From: Alteromonas aestuariivivens
GTDB taxonomy: Bacteria; Pseudomonadota; Gammaproteobacteria; Enterobacterales; Alteromonadaceae
Length of the DNA: 64,000 bases
Reading direction: 5' to 3'
NCBI RefSeq assembly: GCF_003367475.1
Contig: NZ_QRHA01000010.1
Coordinates: 1 to 64,000 of the forward strand
Made by a program: the position numbers and the translations under genes. The first letter of the stretch is position 1. Each line of letters starts with the position of its first letter. Below are positions 9,022-18,700 of the stretch, one piece after another. Under the pieces are notes generated by a model. The model was not told where the DNA came from and searched no databases. It saw nothing but the letters and a program-made list of their open reading frames with translations.

Positions 9022-9903
9022 ATGACGCCGTTCGATGCCGTTCGAATATTGCTGTTTATTGCTCTTGGGGTTTTGGGGGCAGGGCGCTGTGAAGCAACTC
9101 CGGCAGAATACGCCAATCACAACGCTGCGCGGTTCGACAATGTCCAGGCTTGCATTGGCGGCATGCACAGTGCTTTGCCCATTAATATCTCGCCGCAGAC
9201 CTCATTCAGCGCCCAGCGCAGTCTCGCTGTACTCAGCTGGAACGTTCAGAAGGGGGAGAATACGCAATGGCTTGCAGATCTGAAACGTCTCGGGTCCGAT
9301 AAACAGCTGGTTTTGCTGCAGGAAGCGCTGTTAACGTCACAAATGCGCTCTTCACTTGGCCAGAACCGTTACTGGTCTTTTGCACCCGGTTACACCACTG
9401 AGGAATATCGCAGCGGATTGATGTTACTGAGCGTTATACCTCCTGTGGTGGTGTGTGCCATGCAAGTATTTGAGCCCTGGCTGGGAAGCCCGAAAGCGGT
9501 AGGGGCGGCCCTGTTTCCGATCAGTGAATTGGATTTCGGAATGCTGGTGATTAATGTGCATGGCGTAAACTTCAGTATAGGGCTGGATGATTTTGAACGT
9601 CAGATGGAGCAAATAGCTCAATTACTGGGGGCAATTCCCGGGCCCGCAATCGTGGCCGGCGATTTCAATACCTGGCGAGAGGGGAGAATGCGCCTGATGG
9701 AAGCCATGATGGGCAAACATGGTATGCACCGTGTGAAGTTTGAGAGCGACTTTCGCAGCCGTTTCATAGGCCTGGCTTTGGATCATATATGGATCAGAGG
9801 ATTGACCGCTATCCACTCGGAATCGGAAGAAGTCCGATCTTCTGATCATAATCCCATGAGTGCAGAGCTCATGTTCGAACAAGGTGAATATCATGTACCC
9901 TAA
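9022..9903 (+). CDS. Secreted endonuclease/exonuclease/phosphatase (EEP) superfamily protein
   Basis: This 293-residue protein starts at ATG 9022 with GAGGAA upstream and carries a signal peptide (LLFIALGVLGAG). All the catalytic blocks of the DNase I/exonuclease III/sphingomyelinase fold are present: Asn74 in LSWNVQK, Glu101 in LLQEAL, Asp214/Asn216 in GDFNTW, Asp254 in LDHIWIRG and Asp275-His276 in SSDHNPMS. Such enzymes cut phosphodiester bonds with Mg2+. The family alone does not say whether DNA, a phospholipid or another substrate is used. The downstream DUF5329 gene overlaps it by 11 bases, so the two are probably co-translated. Confidence 0.88.
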   Translation: MTPFDAVRILLFIALGVLGAGRCEATPAEYANHNAARFDNVQACIGGMHSALPINISPQTSFSAQRSLAVLSWNVQKGENTQWLADLKRLGSDKQLVLLQEALLTSQMRSSLGQNRYWSFAPGYTTEEYRSGLMLLSVIPPVVVCAMQVFEPWLGSPKAVGAALFPISELDFGMLVINVHGVNFSIGLDDFERQMEQIAQLLGAIPGPAIVAGDFNTWREGRMRLMEAMMGKHGMHRVKFESDFRSRFIGLALDHIWIRGLTAIHSESEEVRSSDHNPMSAELMFEQGEYHVP

Positions 9904-10288
9904 ATTTATGTGCGCGGTGCTGGTTACGGGAGTCATTTTCGGAATTCCCAGCCAGGCGAATGCGAAAGGCGAAGACGAGTTTGAAGTTCAGAATGAAATT
10001 CAACATCTCATTGACGAAGTGTCGCAAAGTGGCTGCACATTTATTCGTAACGGCGAAGCGCATGTTGCCAGCCAGGCCGCAGAACATCTCAAGTTGAAAT
10101 GGCGCAGGGGGCACAAATACGTTCACAGTGCGGAAGATTTTATTGACCGGCTGGCGACTGAGAGTTCCTGGTCGGGTGAGGCTTATCTGATCCAGTGTCC
10201 GGATGCTCCCACACTAACGTCACATGATTGGCTGTACAGAAAACTCAGTCAGTTGCGCGATGACCTCAACGTTTCAGATGCCCCCTAG
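9893..10288 (+). CDS. Secreted DUF5329 family protein
   Basis: The protein has 131 residues from ATG 9893 (AAGGTGA upstream), overlapping the end of the EEP gene by 11 bases. The signal peptide is residues 1-24, ending SQANA. The mature part fits the DUF5329 pattern: NEIQHLIDEV, SGCTFIRNGE, AAEHLKLKW, SAEDFIDRLATESSWSG, YLIQCPD. The function of the family is unknown. The overlap with a secreted hydrolase suggests a shared role, or an accessory or inhibitor function, which is inference. Confidence 0.82.
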   Translation: MYPKFMCAVLVTGVIFGIPSQANAKGEDEFEVQNEIQHLIDEVSQSGCTFIRNGEAHVASQAAEHLKLKWRRGHKYVHSAEDFIDRLATESSWSGEAYLIQCPDAPTLTSHDWLYRKLSQLRDDLNVSDAP

Positions 10289-10585
10289 CGGCCTTAATTG
10301 CCATGGTTAGTGCACGGAAGGCACCGAGTATATTTGCTTTTGGTACATCAGCAACTACGCTTAGGCCAGATTGTCTCAAACACAGTGTTTTAATGGGGAA
10401 AGTCGTGCCACCCATTAAATTGAGTATATGTCGATAATTTAGGTGCTGCATCAGTCTCGGTATTTTTAGCACCCCCTTTAATCAGGCCGCTAGCCGGATT
10501 GGGCAGTTCAGTCATACAGGCATGTGTTGGCTCTGGTGTCAGGATGAAGCTGGGATTCCGGATTAGCTTCTACAGGGGCATAGTG
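10289..10585. other. Intergenic region, no gene supported
   Basis: About 300 bases lie between the DUF5329 gene and the next secreted protein. The only structure I see is a six-base match GGTGCT (10442-10447)/AGCACC (10469-10474) with a long loop. That is too weak to call a terminator. Confidence 0.5.
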
Positions 10586-11338
10586 ATGAAACCTTGGTTG
10601 AAAACTGGTTGGGTTGGCCTTTGGTTGTTTGGCAACCTGCCGTTTCTCACGTTTGCACAGCAGGCTCCGATAAACTGGAGTGTGGTGCATTGTATGCAGT
10701 CCACATCGCCGGAGTACGTGGTATTTGAGCTGGATTCCTGGTTGCCCTATCACCAGCAGCGAGTTGACAACCAGGAGATGGTAAGCTGGACATTGTACGG
10801 TGTTCTGTTTGGAGACCGCTCGCCGTGTGATCACGTGATTATCGAGAGTTTCAGCGATCCTTCACAAGTGCATAAAGCATACAAAGGGGTGGCTCCGGGT
10901 AACGATTCAGAGGTGAATCCCATGTCGGAACCGGAAATGATCGCCAATACCTTCTCGGCCCGAAAAATGATGTCGTCGGCGTTGTGGAAGCTTACTCTCA
11001 GCAGTGGTATGTCCGAACATAACTACATGTTTGTAAACTGGGTTCGAAGCACCAATAAAAAGTCTTTCCTTGAATTGCAGAAAAATTTCGTACTGCAGGC
11101 CCATCAGCGATTAATGGAGCAGGGAGTTGGTGCAGGTTTCGCATTGTATGAGCACGCGTATCCCACCGGACAAAACGTTATGCACGATTTCATCAGCCTG
11201 GATTACTTACTCGATCTGCAACCTCTGCAATGGTATGGAATTCCCGAACTGGAGGACGGCAAAATTCGAAAGCAACTGGATGATTCTCGTACGGTCATAA
11301 AAAATATGGTACTGGTCCGCATCGGTGGAACCCGTTAA
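10586..11338 (+). CDS. Secreted hypothetical protein
   Basis: A 250-residue product starts at ATG 10586 (upstream GGGG), followed by a signal peptide (WVGLWLFGNLPFLTFAQ). The frame is open to 10499, but that extension adds residues before the signal sequence and is unlikely. I do not recognise the family. The mature protein has scattered aromatic residues, two Cys (in VHCMQS and SPCDHV) that could form a disulphide, and no repeats or catalytic motif I can name. It follows two other secreted proteins on the same strand but is 300 bases away, so an operon is uncertain. Confidence 0.75.
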   Translation: MKPWLKTGWVGLWLFGNLPFLTFAQQAPINWSVVHCMQSTSPEYVVFELDSWLPYHQQRVDNQEMVSWTLYGVLFGDRSPCDHVIIESFSDPSQVHKAYKGVAPGNDSEVNPMSEPEMIANTFSARKMMSSALWKLTLSSGMSEHNYMFVNWVRSTNKKSFLELQKNFVLQAHQRLMEQGVGAGFALYEHAYPTGQNVMHDFISLDYLLDLQPLQWYGIPELEDGKIRKQLDDSRTVIKNMVLVRIGGTR

Positions 11339-11381
11339 CCTTGCGTAACTTTAGGTTGAGGCAGGGCAGTGGTTTGTGGGC

Positions 11382-12266
11382 TTACTGAAGCCTGTTTTCT
11401 TCGTAGTGCAGCCAGAGCTCCGGGTGCTGGTTCAGAATATCGAGAGGGAACTGAGGATTTTCCAGGTTAATAACCCGTCTGCCTGACAGTTTAATGGAAC
11501 TCATCGCACTGCCGTAAAACCCGTTGAACATGCGATCGAATGTGCCATCTTCAATGATCAGTTGAAAGCCTTTTTCCAGTCGTTCAGCCAGCCTGGTATT
11601 ACTTTTGTTTACGAAGAAAAAATCGCCATTTGGATAGTGCAATAATAAACTTTGCTCCAGTTGGACTTCGTTTTGCTCATGGCTTCTGGTTAATTCCGGG
11701 ATCGCTTCGTGCAGCGCCCTGGATACATAGTCATAGCGTTGGTGATGCAGCATGGTAAACATGGACTGGTAATCCCGAAATCCGATAACCTCGTCCAGAT
11801 TGTGCTGATAAACATTGTAATCAGACCACAATTCGTGAAACCCGGCCCGGTATTGACGAAGATCATCCAACGTTTTTACCTTCGCGAAATGTGATTGGTC
11901 TGCTTTTCGGATCAGCAGAACCCGCCAACCCAGACTACCTTTATCAATAGGATAGGGTAGCATTTTCAGGCGGGCAGAATTATCCAGGGTTACCGGCATC
12001 CAGGCGACATCGTAGTTTTGATTTTCTGCCAGTTGTTGCGTGAGACGAATGGGCGGAGCATAAGGGCCTTTTACAATGGTGCAGGGCTCAAACTGCGTTT
12101 CCGTGCGTTTGAGCAGTTCCTGCAGCAGGTTTATGGCGTAGTCGTTGCGAATACTATAGCGAACATCCCAATCGGGTATGCGAAGCTCGCACGCAAAAAC
12201 CGATTGCATGGTAAGGCAGGCGCCAATCACCAGACCTGTCATCAGTTTGCATAAAACGCTTCTCAT
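11382..12266 (-). CDS. Periplasmic solute-binding protein (family 3-like, PBPb)
   Basis: The 294-residue protein has an N-terminal signal (LMTGLVIGACLTMQSVFAC) followed by features of bacterial family-3 solute-binding domains. These are a first beta strand ELRIPDWD, an early ligand-loop region (YAINLLQELLK), a hinge segment (KTLDDLRQYRAGFHE) and a C-terminal FQLIIEDGTFDRMFNGFY, which resembles the usual 'G.....l..ky' tail. No permease or ATPase genes are nearby. It may therefore be an orphan binding protein, a sensor partner, or an enzyme-like variant. The ligand is unknown. Confidence 0.75.
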   Translation of the reverse strand: MRSVLCKLMTGLVIGACLTMQSVFACELRIPDWDVRYSIRNDYAINLLQELLKRTETQFEPCTIVKGPYAPPIRLTQQLAENQNYDVAWMPVTLDNSARLKMLPYPIDKGSLGWRVLLIRKADQSHFAKVKTLDDLRQYRAGFHELWSDYNVYQHNLDEVIGFRDYQSMFTMLHHQRYDYVSRALHEAIPELTRSHEQNEVQLEQSLLLHYPNGDFFFVNKSNTRLAERLEKGFQLIIEDGTFDRMFNGFYGSAMSSIKLSGRRVINLENPQFPLDILNQHPELWLHYEENRLQ

Positions 12267-12607
12267 ATCCGCTTTTGAGTCCGTCCAGGTTTATACCAAA
12301 CTCTCCGGAACAGGTCGCAGAGAGAGCTGTAATAATTGTAAACAGTGGCACTCAGATAAAGACTTCAAATCGCCTGGCACAGATGGCTTGGTCAGCGTGG
12401 TATTGAATTGAGCCGACCAGCTTCCAGAATCTGCGATACTTTTAACTGAAAGTTCGCTCACAGTCACAAAATCCCCGAAATCTGTCAATCTTTTAAATAA
12501 GGATTTTTTGGCTCATGTTGCACTAGGGTGTATTTATCAGCAGTTATGTCGTTTGGCCGGGAGGTGTTTTGGTGAATTTGTAATAGGTGCGGGGTAATCA
12601 ACTCCGC
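12267..12607. other. Intergenic region, no gene supported
   Basis: About 340 bases separate two minus-strand genes. It should hold the promoter of the solute-binding protein gene. I see no coding frame with a ribosome-binding site, no strong hairpin and no repeat. Confidence 0.5.
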
Positions 12608-13801
12608 TCAGTTGCGATAAAAAGGAAAAGGATTTTTCGTTTGTGGGCGATAACTGTTAACCAACCGCTTGTTCCAGATCCATTCTACCGGGCCACATCC
12701 AAAACGCGGCAACCAGAAATTGGCAATGTGGATTTGCAGCACCCACCAACTTGCCCCGAGCACCAGGCAAGGCATAGCGCCTATTGATTGATACGCGTCA
12801 AGCCCGAAGCCATAAAAGAAAATCACAAACACCAGGCTTTGCATCAGATAAAATGTTAACGACATTCTGCCCACTGGTGCGAAGAGTTTCAGTAAACTGT
12901 TTCCGGAAAGAGTATTGTGCGCCGCCATTATCAGGCAGATTACTGCCAAGATTATGCATAATGCCTGATATTGGATCAGCAGATGTTCAAAACACCAACG
13001 CGCCATGTTTTCATCAAACTTTTTTGGGGCCCAGGTGGCAAACCAGTCGAGTAAACGATAGATACCCAACCCCATGGTGGCAGTAAATACTAGGTACAGG
13101 TTACGGGGGAACCGGGCTTGCCATAATCCACGGCGTCCAATCCAGCCTCCAATGAAAATGAGCCCCATCACACACCATATTTGGCCGGTCTCGAAATACA
13201 TGGCCCATTTTGCAACCTGCCCGTTACCCAGGTTGTATGAAATGAGCGCGGGTAGTGTGCTGTGCGCATAATGTTCAAAGCTCACAGGCAGATACTGTAA
13301 GTATACTGGTGAATTGTACCCTGGGTCCGGAAACCAGGAGTGGATCCCAATGATTGCTATTTGAGGCAGCTGAAGCACAAAGCCAGCGGAAACGGCAAGC
13401 CAGCAACGGTTGCTGAAACTGAAGGAGAAAATCATCAGAATACTGCTTACCGCCAGAACCTGCAAAATGTCACCTGCAAACCACAGGCTGTGCAGATAGC
13501 CCAACAGAAACACTACTGTCAATCGCCTGGTGAAGCAGGGGCGGTATTCTATTTCACGTTCATGGTAGCGCTTGAGCACAACAAAGAAGCTCAGGCCGAA
13601 CAGTAAGGCGATAAGACCATGGACAGAGCCCTCCGCCAAAACGAAATAAGAGGTGAAATCCCATACGGGAGCAGGTTGGTACCAGTAGAGTTGATAGCCT
13701 GTCTGCAGGTGTAACAGAAAAAGTCCCAGCAGGCTCAGGCCACGCAGTTCGTTCAGTAGCGGGCTACGGGAATGCTTTTGGGCAAAGGCAACTTGATTCA
13801 T
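12608..13801 (-). CDS. DUF418 family (YeiB-like) integral membrane protein
   Basis: This is a 397-residue polytopic protein. The N-terminus (LLNELRGLSLLGLFLLHLQTG) matches the RGxxxxGI-like start of the YeiB/DUF418 family. Around ten hydrophobic helices follow, and the C-terminal half carries the DUF418 block (FAPVGRMSLTFYLMQSLVF, then FGCGPVEWIWNKRLVNS; GPxEWxWR is typical). The family is related to acyltransferase-3-like membrane proteins, and its biochemical role is unknown. It is a single gene. Confidence 0.87.
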   Translation of the reverse strand: MNQVAFAQKHSRSPLLNELRGLSLLGLFLLHLQTGYQLYWYQPAPVWDFTSYFVLAEGSVHGLIALLFGLSFFVVLKRYHEREIEYRPCFTRRLTVVFLLGYLHSLWFAGDILQVLAVSSILMIFSFSFSNRCWLAVSAGFVLQLPQIAIIGIHSWFPDPGYNSPVYLQYLPVSFEHYAHSTLPALISYNLGNGQVAKWAMYFETGQIWCVMGLIFIGGWIGRRGLWQARFPRNLYLVFTATMGLGIYRLLDWFATWAPKKFDENMARWCFEHLLIQYQALCIILAVICLIMAAHNTLSGNSLLKLFAPVGRMSLTFYLMQSLVFVIFFYGFGLDAYQSIGAMPCLVLGASWWVLQIHIANFWLPRFGCGPVEWIWNKRLVNSYRPQTKNPFPFYRN

Positions 13802-14071
13802 TTAACTACAACTGTTAATGATACGTTAACAACGTAGCGAAGAAGGTGCTGAAAGTAGTATCACTTTTTTTATTTTTTGATTTGTGAAATTTCTTTTTGT
13901 AGCGGCGGAGTGTCAACAAGGTTTTTCGTCTGAAGCCGGGCTGCGGCTTTTAACCTGCGCCCCTGTCTTCAGTGGTTATCTGTAAACAGTGGCCTGTTTA
14001 AATAAAAATCACTGGTAACAATAGCTTGTGGTATTTAGAATGGCCGCTTTTATTTTTACCCTGGTGTCGTT

Positions 14072-14590
14072 ATGGCTTCTGTAAACCTTCATAACAGTTT
14101 TCGAAAATATCATCGCTGGCTGGGCTTTTTTCTGGCGGGAATCATGGCGGTTTATGCTGTCAGTGGTGTATTGCTGGTGTTTCGCAAAACCGATTTTCTG
14201 AAATATTCTCACACGGAAGTGCGTAAACTGCAGCCCGGATTAAGCGAACAGGAACTGGCAAAGGCGCTTAATCTGAAGGATTTGACACTGACTGATCAAA
14301 ACGGGCCGGTTCAGGTGTTTAAACAAGGGCAGTATAATCAGGCAACAGGGCAGGCGTCTTTGACGTCCAAAGACTATCCAGTCCCCCTGGCCAAGATGGT
14401 AAAACTGCACAAAGCCACAACTGGTAGCCCCTTATACATTCTCAACATTACATTTGGCGTAGTGTTGCTGTTTTTTGTTATTTCCGCGTTCGTTATGTTT
14501 ATTCCCCGCGCACCAATATTCAGAAACGGGCTGAAAATTGCCGCTACCGGCTTCCTGTTTGCGGGGCTGGTTGTTATGTTTGGTTCCTGA
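14072..14590 (+). CDS. PepSY-associated transmembrane helix protein
   Basis: The 172-residue protein begins FRKYHRWLGFFLAGIMAVYAVSG, the typical first helix of PepSY_TM (iron-regulated or reductase-associated) proteins. It then has a periplasmic segment of about 75 residues (PGLSEQELAKAL resembles a PepSY motif) and ends with two more membrane helices, the last near FLFAGLVVMFG. Full PepSY_TM proteins are more than twice as long, so this belongs to a short subfamily. Its role in the envelope is unknown. The ribosome-binding site is weak. Confidence 0.75.
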   Translation: MASVNLHNSFRKYHRWLGFFLAGIMAVYAVSGVLLVFRKTDFLKYSHTEVRKLQPGLSEQELAKALNLKDLTLTDQNGPVQVFKQGQYNQATGQASLTSKDYPVPLAKMVKLHKATTGSPLYILNITFGVVLLFFVISAFVMFIPRAPIFRNGLKIAATGFLFAGLVVMFGS

Positions 14591-14672
14591 ACGGGGTAGC
14601 GTATTTTGTGTACAGTTGTGGGCGCGGTCAGGGCGGAATGGAACTTATAATGTTGTTTTTAATGAAATTTTG

Positions 14673-14691
14673 ATATACCTTAATGGTATAT
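14673..14691. promoter_or_regulatory. Inverted repeat upstream of the 14706 gene
   Basis: ATATACC (14673-14679) and GGTATAT (14685-14691) are perfect inverted arms around a 5-base centre, only 14 bases before the ATG at 14706. It could be an operator or a short hairpin over the translation start. No regulator can be named. Confidence 0.4.
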
Positions 14692-14705
14692 AGTTATTCA
14701 TCTAA

Positions 14706-15275
14706 ATGGGATTGGGTGCCGTGTCCCCGTCAATAACCTGTCAGCAACTGGACAAGCAAACCTTCCGCCAGGTTAAGGTTTACAGTGGTATATCACCCAA
14801 TGTACTCCGACGGGTATTTGGTGGTTGGGTGCTGTTTGCTGTGATAGTGGGAGCCCTGGTTTCTTTCGCTCCGCACATCAGTATTCAGTTTGAGGTTATC
14901 ACCTTCATAATTCTGATGCTGTTCACCGTAGCGATGTTTTGGCAAAGCCGGATTTCCGAAGGCTGGCCTTCGTTATTGCTGTTTCAGAACCGTGTCTGCG
15001 TGGTGCGGGATCCTCAGGCCCGTGAGTTTATTTGCATCCCTCCTTCTTATATCAGTGCGGTCCGTCCGACAATTATCAAGCCTAACAAACGCGCGGTTGA
15101 AATTGTACTGAACCCTGATGCATTGTCCGCTCATGATACCCTCGTACTCGGCGAGGCAATCTGGCCGAGAACTGACAGAGTGTTGGTGCTTACCCATTTC
15201 AAGTCGCGTGAAAGGGTTTGTGCTGAACTTAAGCAATGGCTGGATAAGTACGTCGATTCTGCCACGAATAATTAG
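14706..15275 (+). CDS. Hypothetical two-helix membrane protein; stop codon lies in a MITE-like repeat
   Basis: The predicted product has 189 residues. Two adjacent hydrophobic helices lie at about 37-80 (VLFAVIVGALVSFA and VITFIILMLFTVAMFW), followed by a soluble C-terminal domain of about 100 residues that resembles short-PH/'YcxB-like' beta-rich segments only in general layout. I do not recognise the family. ATG 14706 has no clear Shine-Dalgarno sequence, and GTG 14721 is an alternative. The TAG stop (15273-15275) is part of the left terminal repeat of the element at 15272-15540. The native C-terminus may therefore have been changed by that insertion. Confidence 0.65.
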   Translation: MGLGAVSPSITCQQLDKQTFRQVKVYSGISPNVLRRVFGGWVLFAVIVGALVSFAPHISIQFEVITFIILMLFTVAMFWQSRISEGWPSLLLFQNRVCVVRDPQAREFICIPPSYISAVRPTIIKPNKRAVEIVLNPDALSAHDTLVLGEAIWPRTDRVLVLTHFKSRERVCAELKQWLDKYVDSATNN

Positions 15276-15540
15276 GGCCTGTTGAACTTTATTGTTTAAT
15301 TTTGCAGCGAATTGTCGCGCTTTTGTGCAAGGCAGAGAGTGTGAAGTGTAGTCATCTACATGAATCGTCTCTAACGCAACAGAAAAACGCGACAAGCGCT
15401 GCCCTTCGGGCTCACTCTGAGTGCTCCCAGGGCTGCGTTGTTCGCCATTTACTTAGCTGACTAAGCTTCATGGCTCTCGCCTTGCCCTGAAAACACTCAG
15501 AGAGAACAAATTTCGAACAGCAAAGATCAACAGGCCCTAA
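15272..15540. mobile_element. MITE-like element with terminal inverted repeats (269 bp)
   Basis: TTAGGGCCTGTTGA (15272-15285) is matched exactly in inverse by TCAACAGGCCCTAA (15527-15540). The similarity continues inward (CTTT..TGTT on both sides). The interior is GC-rich with further inverse matches, for example GCAAGGCAGAGAG against CTCTCGCCTTGC and GCGCTGCCC against GGGCTGCG. It encodes no protein. TA flanks GGGCC at both ends, which fits a TA target duplication as made by IS630/Tc1-type elements, although the palindromic ends make this ambiguous. The layout fits a non-autonomous miniature element. Confidence 0.7.
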
Positions 15541-15784
15541 TCTTCTGTAAGTTTTTGCATACAGCCGCCGTTGATTATCAATCGTCATTTGGGGGCATTC
15601 ATTTAATTGTGCTAAGTTTTTCAGGCGTCCCGCCGTTTGTACAAGCGCACTTCTGATTGGTTGTCCCTGTTGTCTCAGATTTCATAAATACAAAAATGGA
15701 GTTGAAGTCAGCAGGGAATGCAGTCCTACAAAATTCTCTGCGAACTCCTTTCATCATGCTCGAAAGTGTCGATGGGAGACTCAA
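15541..15784. other. Upstream region of the subtilisin-like protease gene
   Basis: These 244 bases lie between the MITE-like element and the protease start. They should hold its promoter, but I cannot pick one with confidence. GGGAG lies six bases before the ATG at 15785. Confidence 0.4.
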
Positions 15785-18700
15785 ATGACATTTAAGAAAA
15801 GCCTGCTGGGGTCAGTTATCGCAATGGCGATATCATCCCAAATGGGGCCCGCTGCATTCGCCCAGCAAGTCGTAAGCACCGAAACAACGAAACTCAAGCC
15901 CGCGAAGGCTCCCGCATCAGTGAAGAAAAGCAGTGCAGTGTATATTGTACAACTGAGGGAAGAACCTGGGGTTACCTTTGCGGAAAAGAATGGGGAACTG
16001 ATCCCAAGTAACCAGTTTGTGGCGAATCGCGGAAATCTCTATAACTCTGCCTCATCGAGAATTAAAAGCTATACCAGCAGCCTGAGACAAAAGCACCAGT
16101 CGCTGGCTTCAACGGTTGGCCAGAATCACCTTCTGCATCATTACGTTCATACCTTCAATGGCTTTTCAGCCCGGCTAACGCCCAAGCAGCTTGAGGCATT
16201 GCGCGCCAACCCGGATGTGGTGCAGGTCTGGGAAGATCAGCTGCAAACACCTGACACTACCAACACGCCAGAGTTCCTTGGGCTAACAGGAAGCGATGGC
16301 CAGCATACATTGGGAATCAAAGGCGAAGATGTCATTGTTGGGATTCTGGATACCGGGATCACACCTGAAAATCCCAGTTTTGCCGACGATGGAAGCTATT
16401 CAGACCCTGCTACCCTTGGGTGGTCGGGTATATGTGATGCCGGTGAAGAAACGGAAGCGGGTACATTCAATTGCAACAACAAGTTGATTGGCGCGCGCTA
16501 TTTTAAGGAAACATTCGAACAATATTACGAACTGCAAACCGGGCTTGGCGAGATCATTTCTCCCAGGGATTCTGACGGTCATGGCAGCCATACGGCAAGC
16601 ACGGCAGCCGGTAATGAAGGAGTCAATGCCGAAGTTGCGGGAACGTCTCTTGGCGTGATGTCTGGGATTGCACCCAGGGCCAGAGTGGCCATGTACAAAG
16701 TGTGCTGGAATTCTGATTATGTCAGCCCGGAAGGGGCACCAGAGCGGGGATGCTTTGCCAGTGACAGTATGGCAGCCATCGATCAGGCAATAGCAGATGG
16801 GGTTGATGTGCTGAACTTTTCAATTGGTGGGAGCCGCACCGATCTGACCTATCCCTCAACAGCGGCGATGCTGCGAGCCGCACAGGCTGGGGTTTTCGTT
16901 GCGGTGTCGGCGGGCAATGACGGCCCAACCCCGGAAACCATCGGTACTCCTGCCCCTTGGGTAACCACCGTGGGCGCTTCCACCTATGACGGTACCAGCT
17001 ATACCAACGCGCTGGATGTGATTTCCAGTGACCCGGTAGAGCAGCTGACCTTTATTGAAGGGGCTATCACGGCACCACTACTTGAAACCGGTGACGTTGA
17101 GGGAACACTGGTGGTTGCTGAACCTCTGGAGGCCTGTTACGAAGATGGTGAACCTTCACCGCTGGAAAATGCGGGAGAGATAAGCGGCAATATTGCCCTC
17201 ATTGCACGGGGGACCTGTGCCTTTATCGAAAAGGTTGAGCGTGCACAGCTGGCAGGGGCTTCAGCAGTAGTGGTCTACAGTGACGACCGGCCACCGACTG
17301 CGATGGGAGGGGATGGCTATCAGGCGGACATTCCTGGTGGGATGGTGACCAATACCGATGGTCTTGAGCTTGCTGCAGCGGTTAATTCCGGTGAAATGAC
17401 CACAGTGCGTATGAGTGCAGGTTCATTCCTTGCCCAGCAGGAAGTGGGCAACGTGATGGCAGACTTCTCATCAAGAGGGCCGAATGCCGCAACGACGGAT
17501 GTGATTAAGCCCGATATTACCGCTCCGGGAGTAAGAATTCTGGCTGCAACTTCCAGTACCCCCATGTTTTCGGCACAGGGGCAGCAGGTGGCCTATTTGA
17601 GTGGGACTTCAATGTCATCTCCCCACATTGCGGGTATGGCGGCGTTGCTCATTGACCAGCACCCCGACTGGACCCCCGCCCAGGTTAAGTCTGCACTGAT
17701 GACTTCCGCCCGACAGGATGTTACCAAGGAGGATGGCACGACACCGGCCGATCCATTTGATTTTGGTGCCGGTCATGCGGCTCCGGTGCCGGCGATGGCT
17801 CCGGGACTTACCTACAATGCCGGCTTTTTTGATTACATGGCGTTCATGTGTGGGTTGGGTGAAGAGCAATTTGTTATTCAGCAGTCAGGTTATCCGTGCA
17901 GCGCCTATTCTGCGGCAAACTATTCTTTGGACCCGTCACAGCTTAATCTGGCATCCATTGCTATAGGCGCACTGTCCGATACCGAAACCATTTACCGGAC
18001 ACTGAATGATGTCAGCGGGGTGGGGGGCAGCTATTCGGTTTCATTTGAGGGGCTGGAAAGTATTGATGTCAGTACCATGATGTACGACAACAGCGGCACT
18101 CCTACCGGCAGCGATACGCTGGTTGTTGATGCAGGCAGTTATGCGTTCATGGGGATCACGTTTGCCAAAACCGATGCGACTGTGATAGGAGAATGGCTCT
18201 ATGGCGCTGTGGTTCTCACTGCTGCAGACGGAACCCGGGTAAGAAGCCCGATTGCGATTTTACCCGCTCCGGACGATAAAATTGATGTGCCTGAAGTTGT
18301 CCCTATCAAGCTGGTAGATGGAAAAGGTTCCTTCCCTGTGCGGATGAAATACAGCGGGCGGGTGAGTTTTGACTATACCGGTCTGATTGCGCCTGAGTAT
18401 GTGAATAGTCTGGTGTATCAGGATCCTGATTCATCGTTCTCGTTTAATGAACCCGGTTTGTCTACATCCCTTTTCCACATACCCGAAGGTACCAAGGTTG
18501 CACGATTTATTCTGACCAACGCATTGGTCGATCAGCCCGGGGCGGACCTCGATATGTACGTGTATCGATGTGACCAATGGTTGTGTACCCAGGTGGGATT
18601 TTCCTACAACGCAGCCTCAAATGAAGAAGTGGTGCTGTTAGATCCTGAACCCAGATTTGATGTGGGTGTGGGCGATGTCTATCTGGTTTGGGTGCATGGG

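Noticed and set aside
10442-10474. GGTGCT/AGCACC inverted repeat as a terminator
   Set aside because: Six-base arms with a 21-base loop and no U-run are too weak to call.
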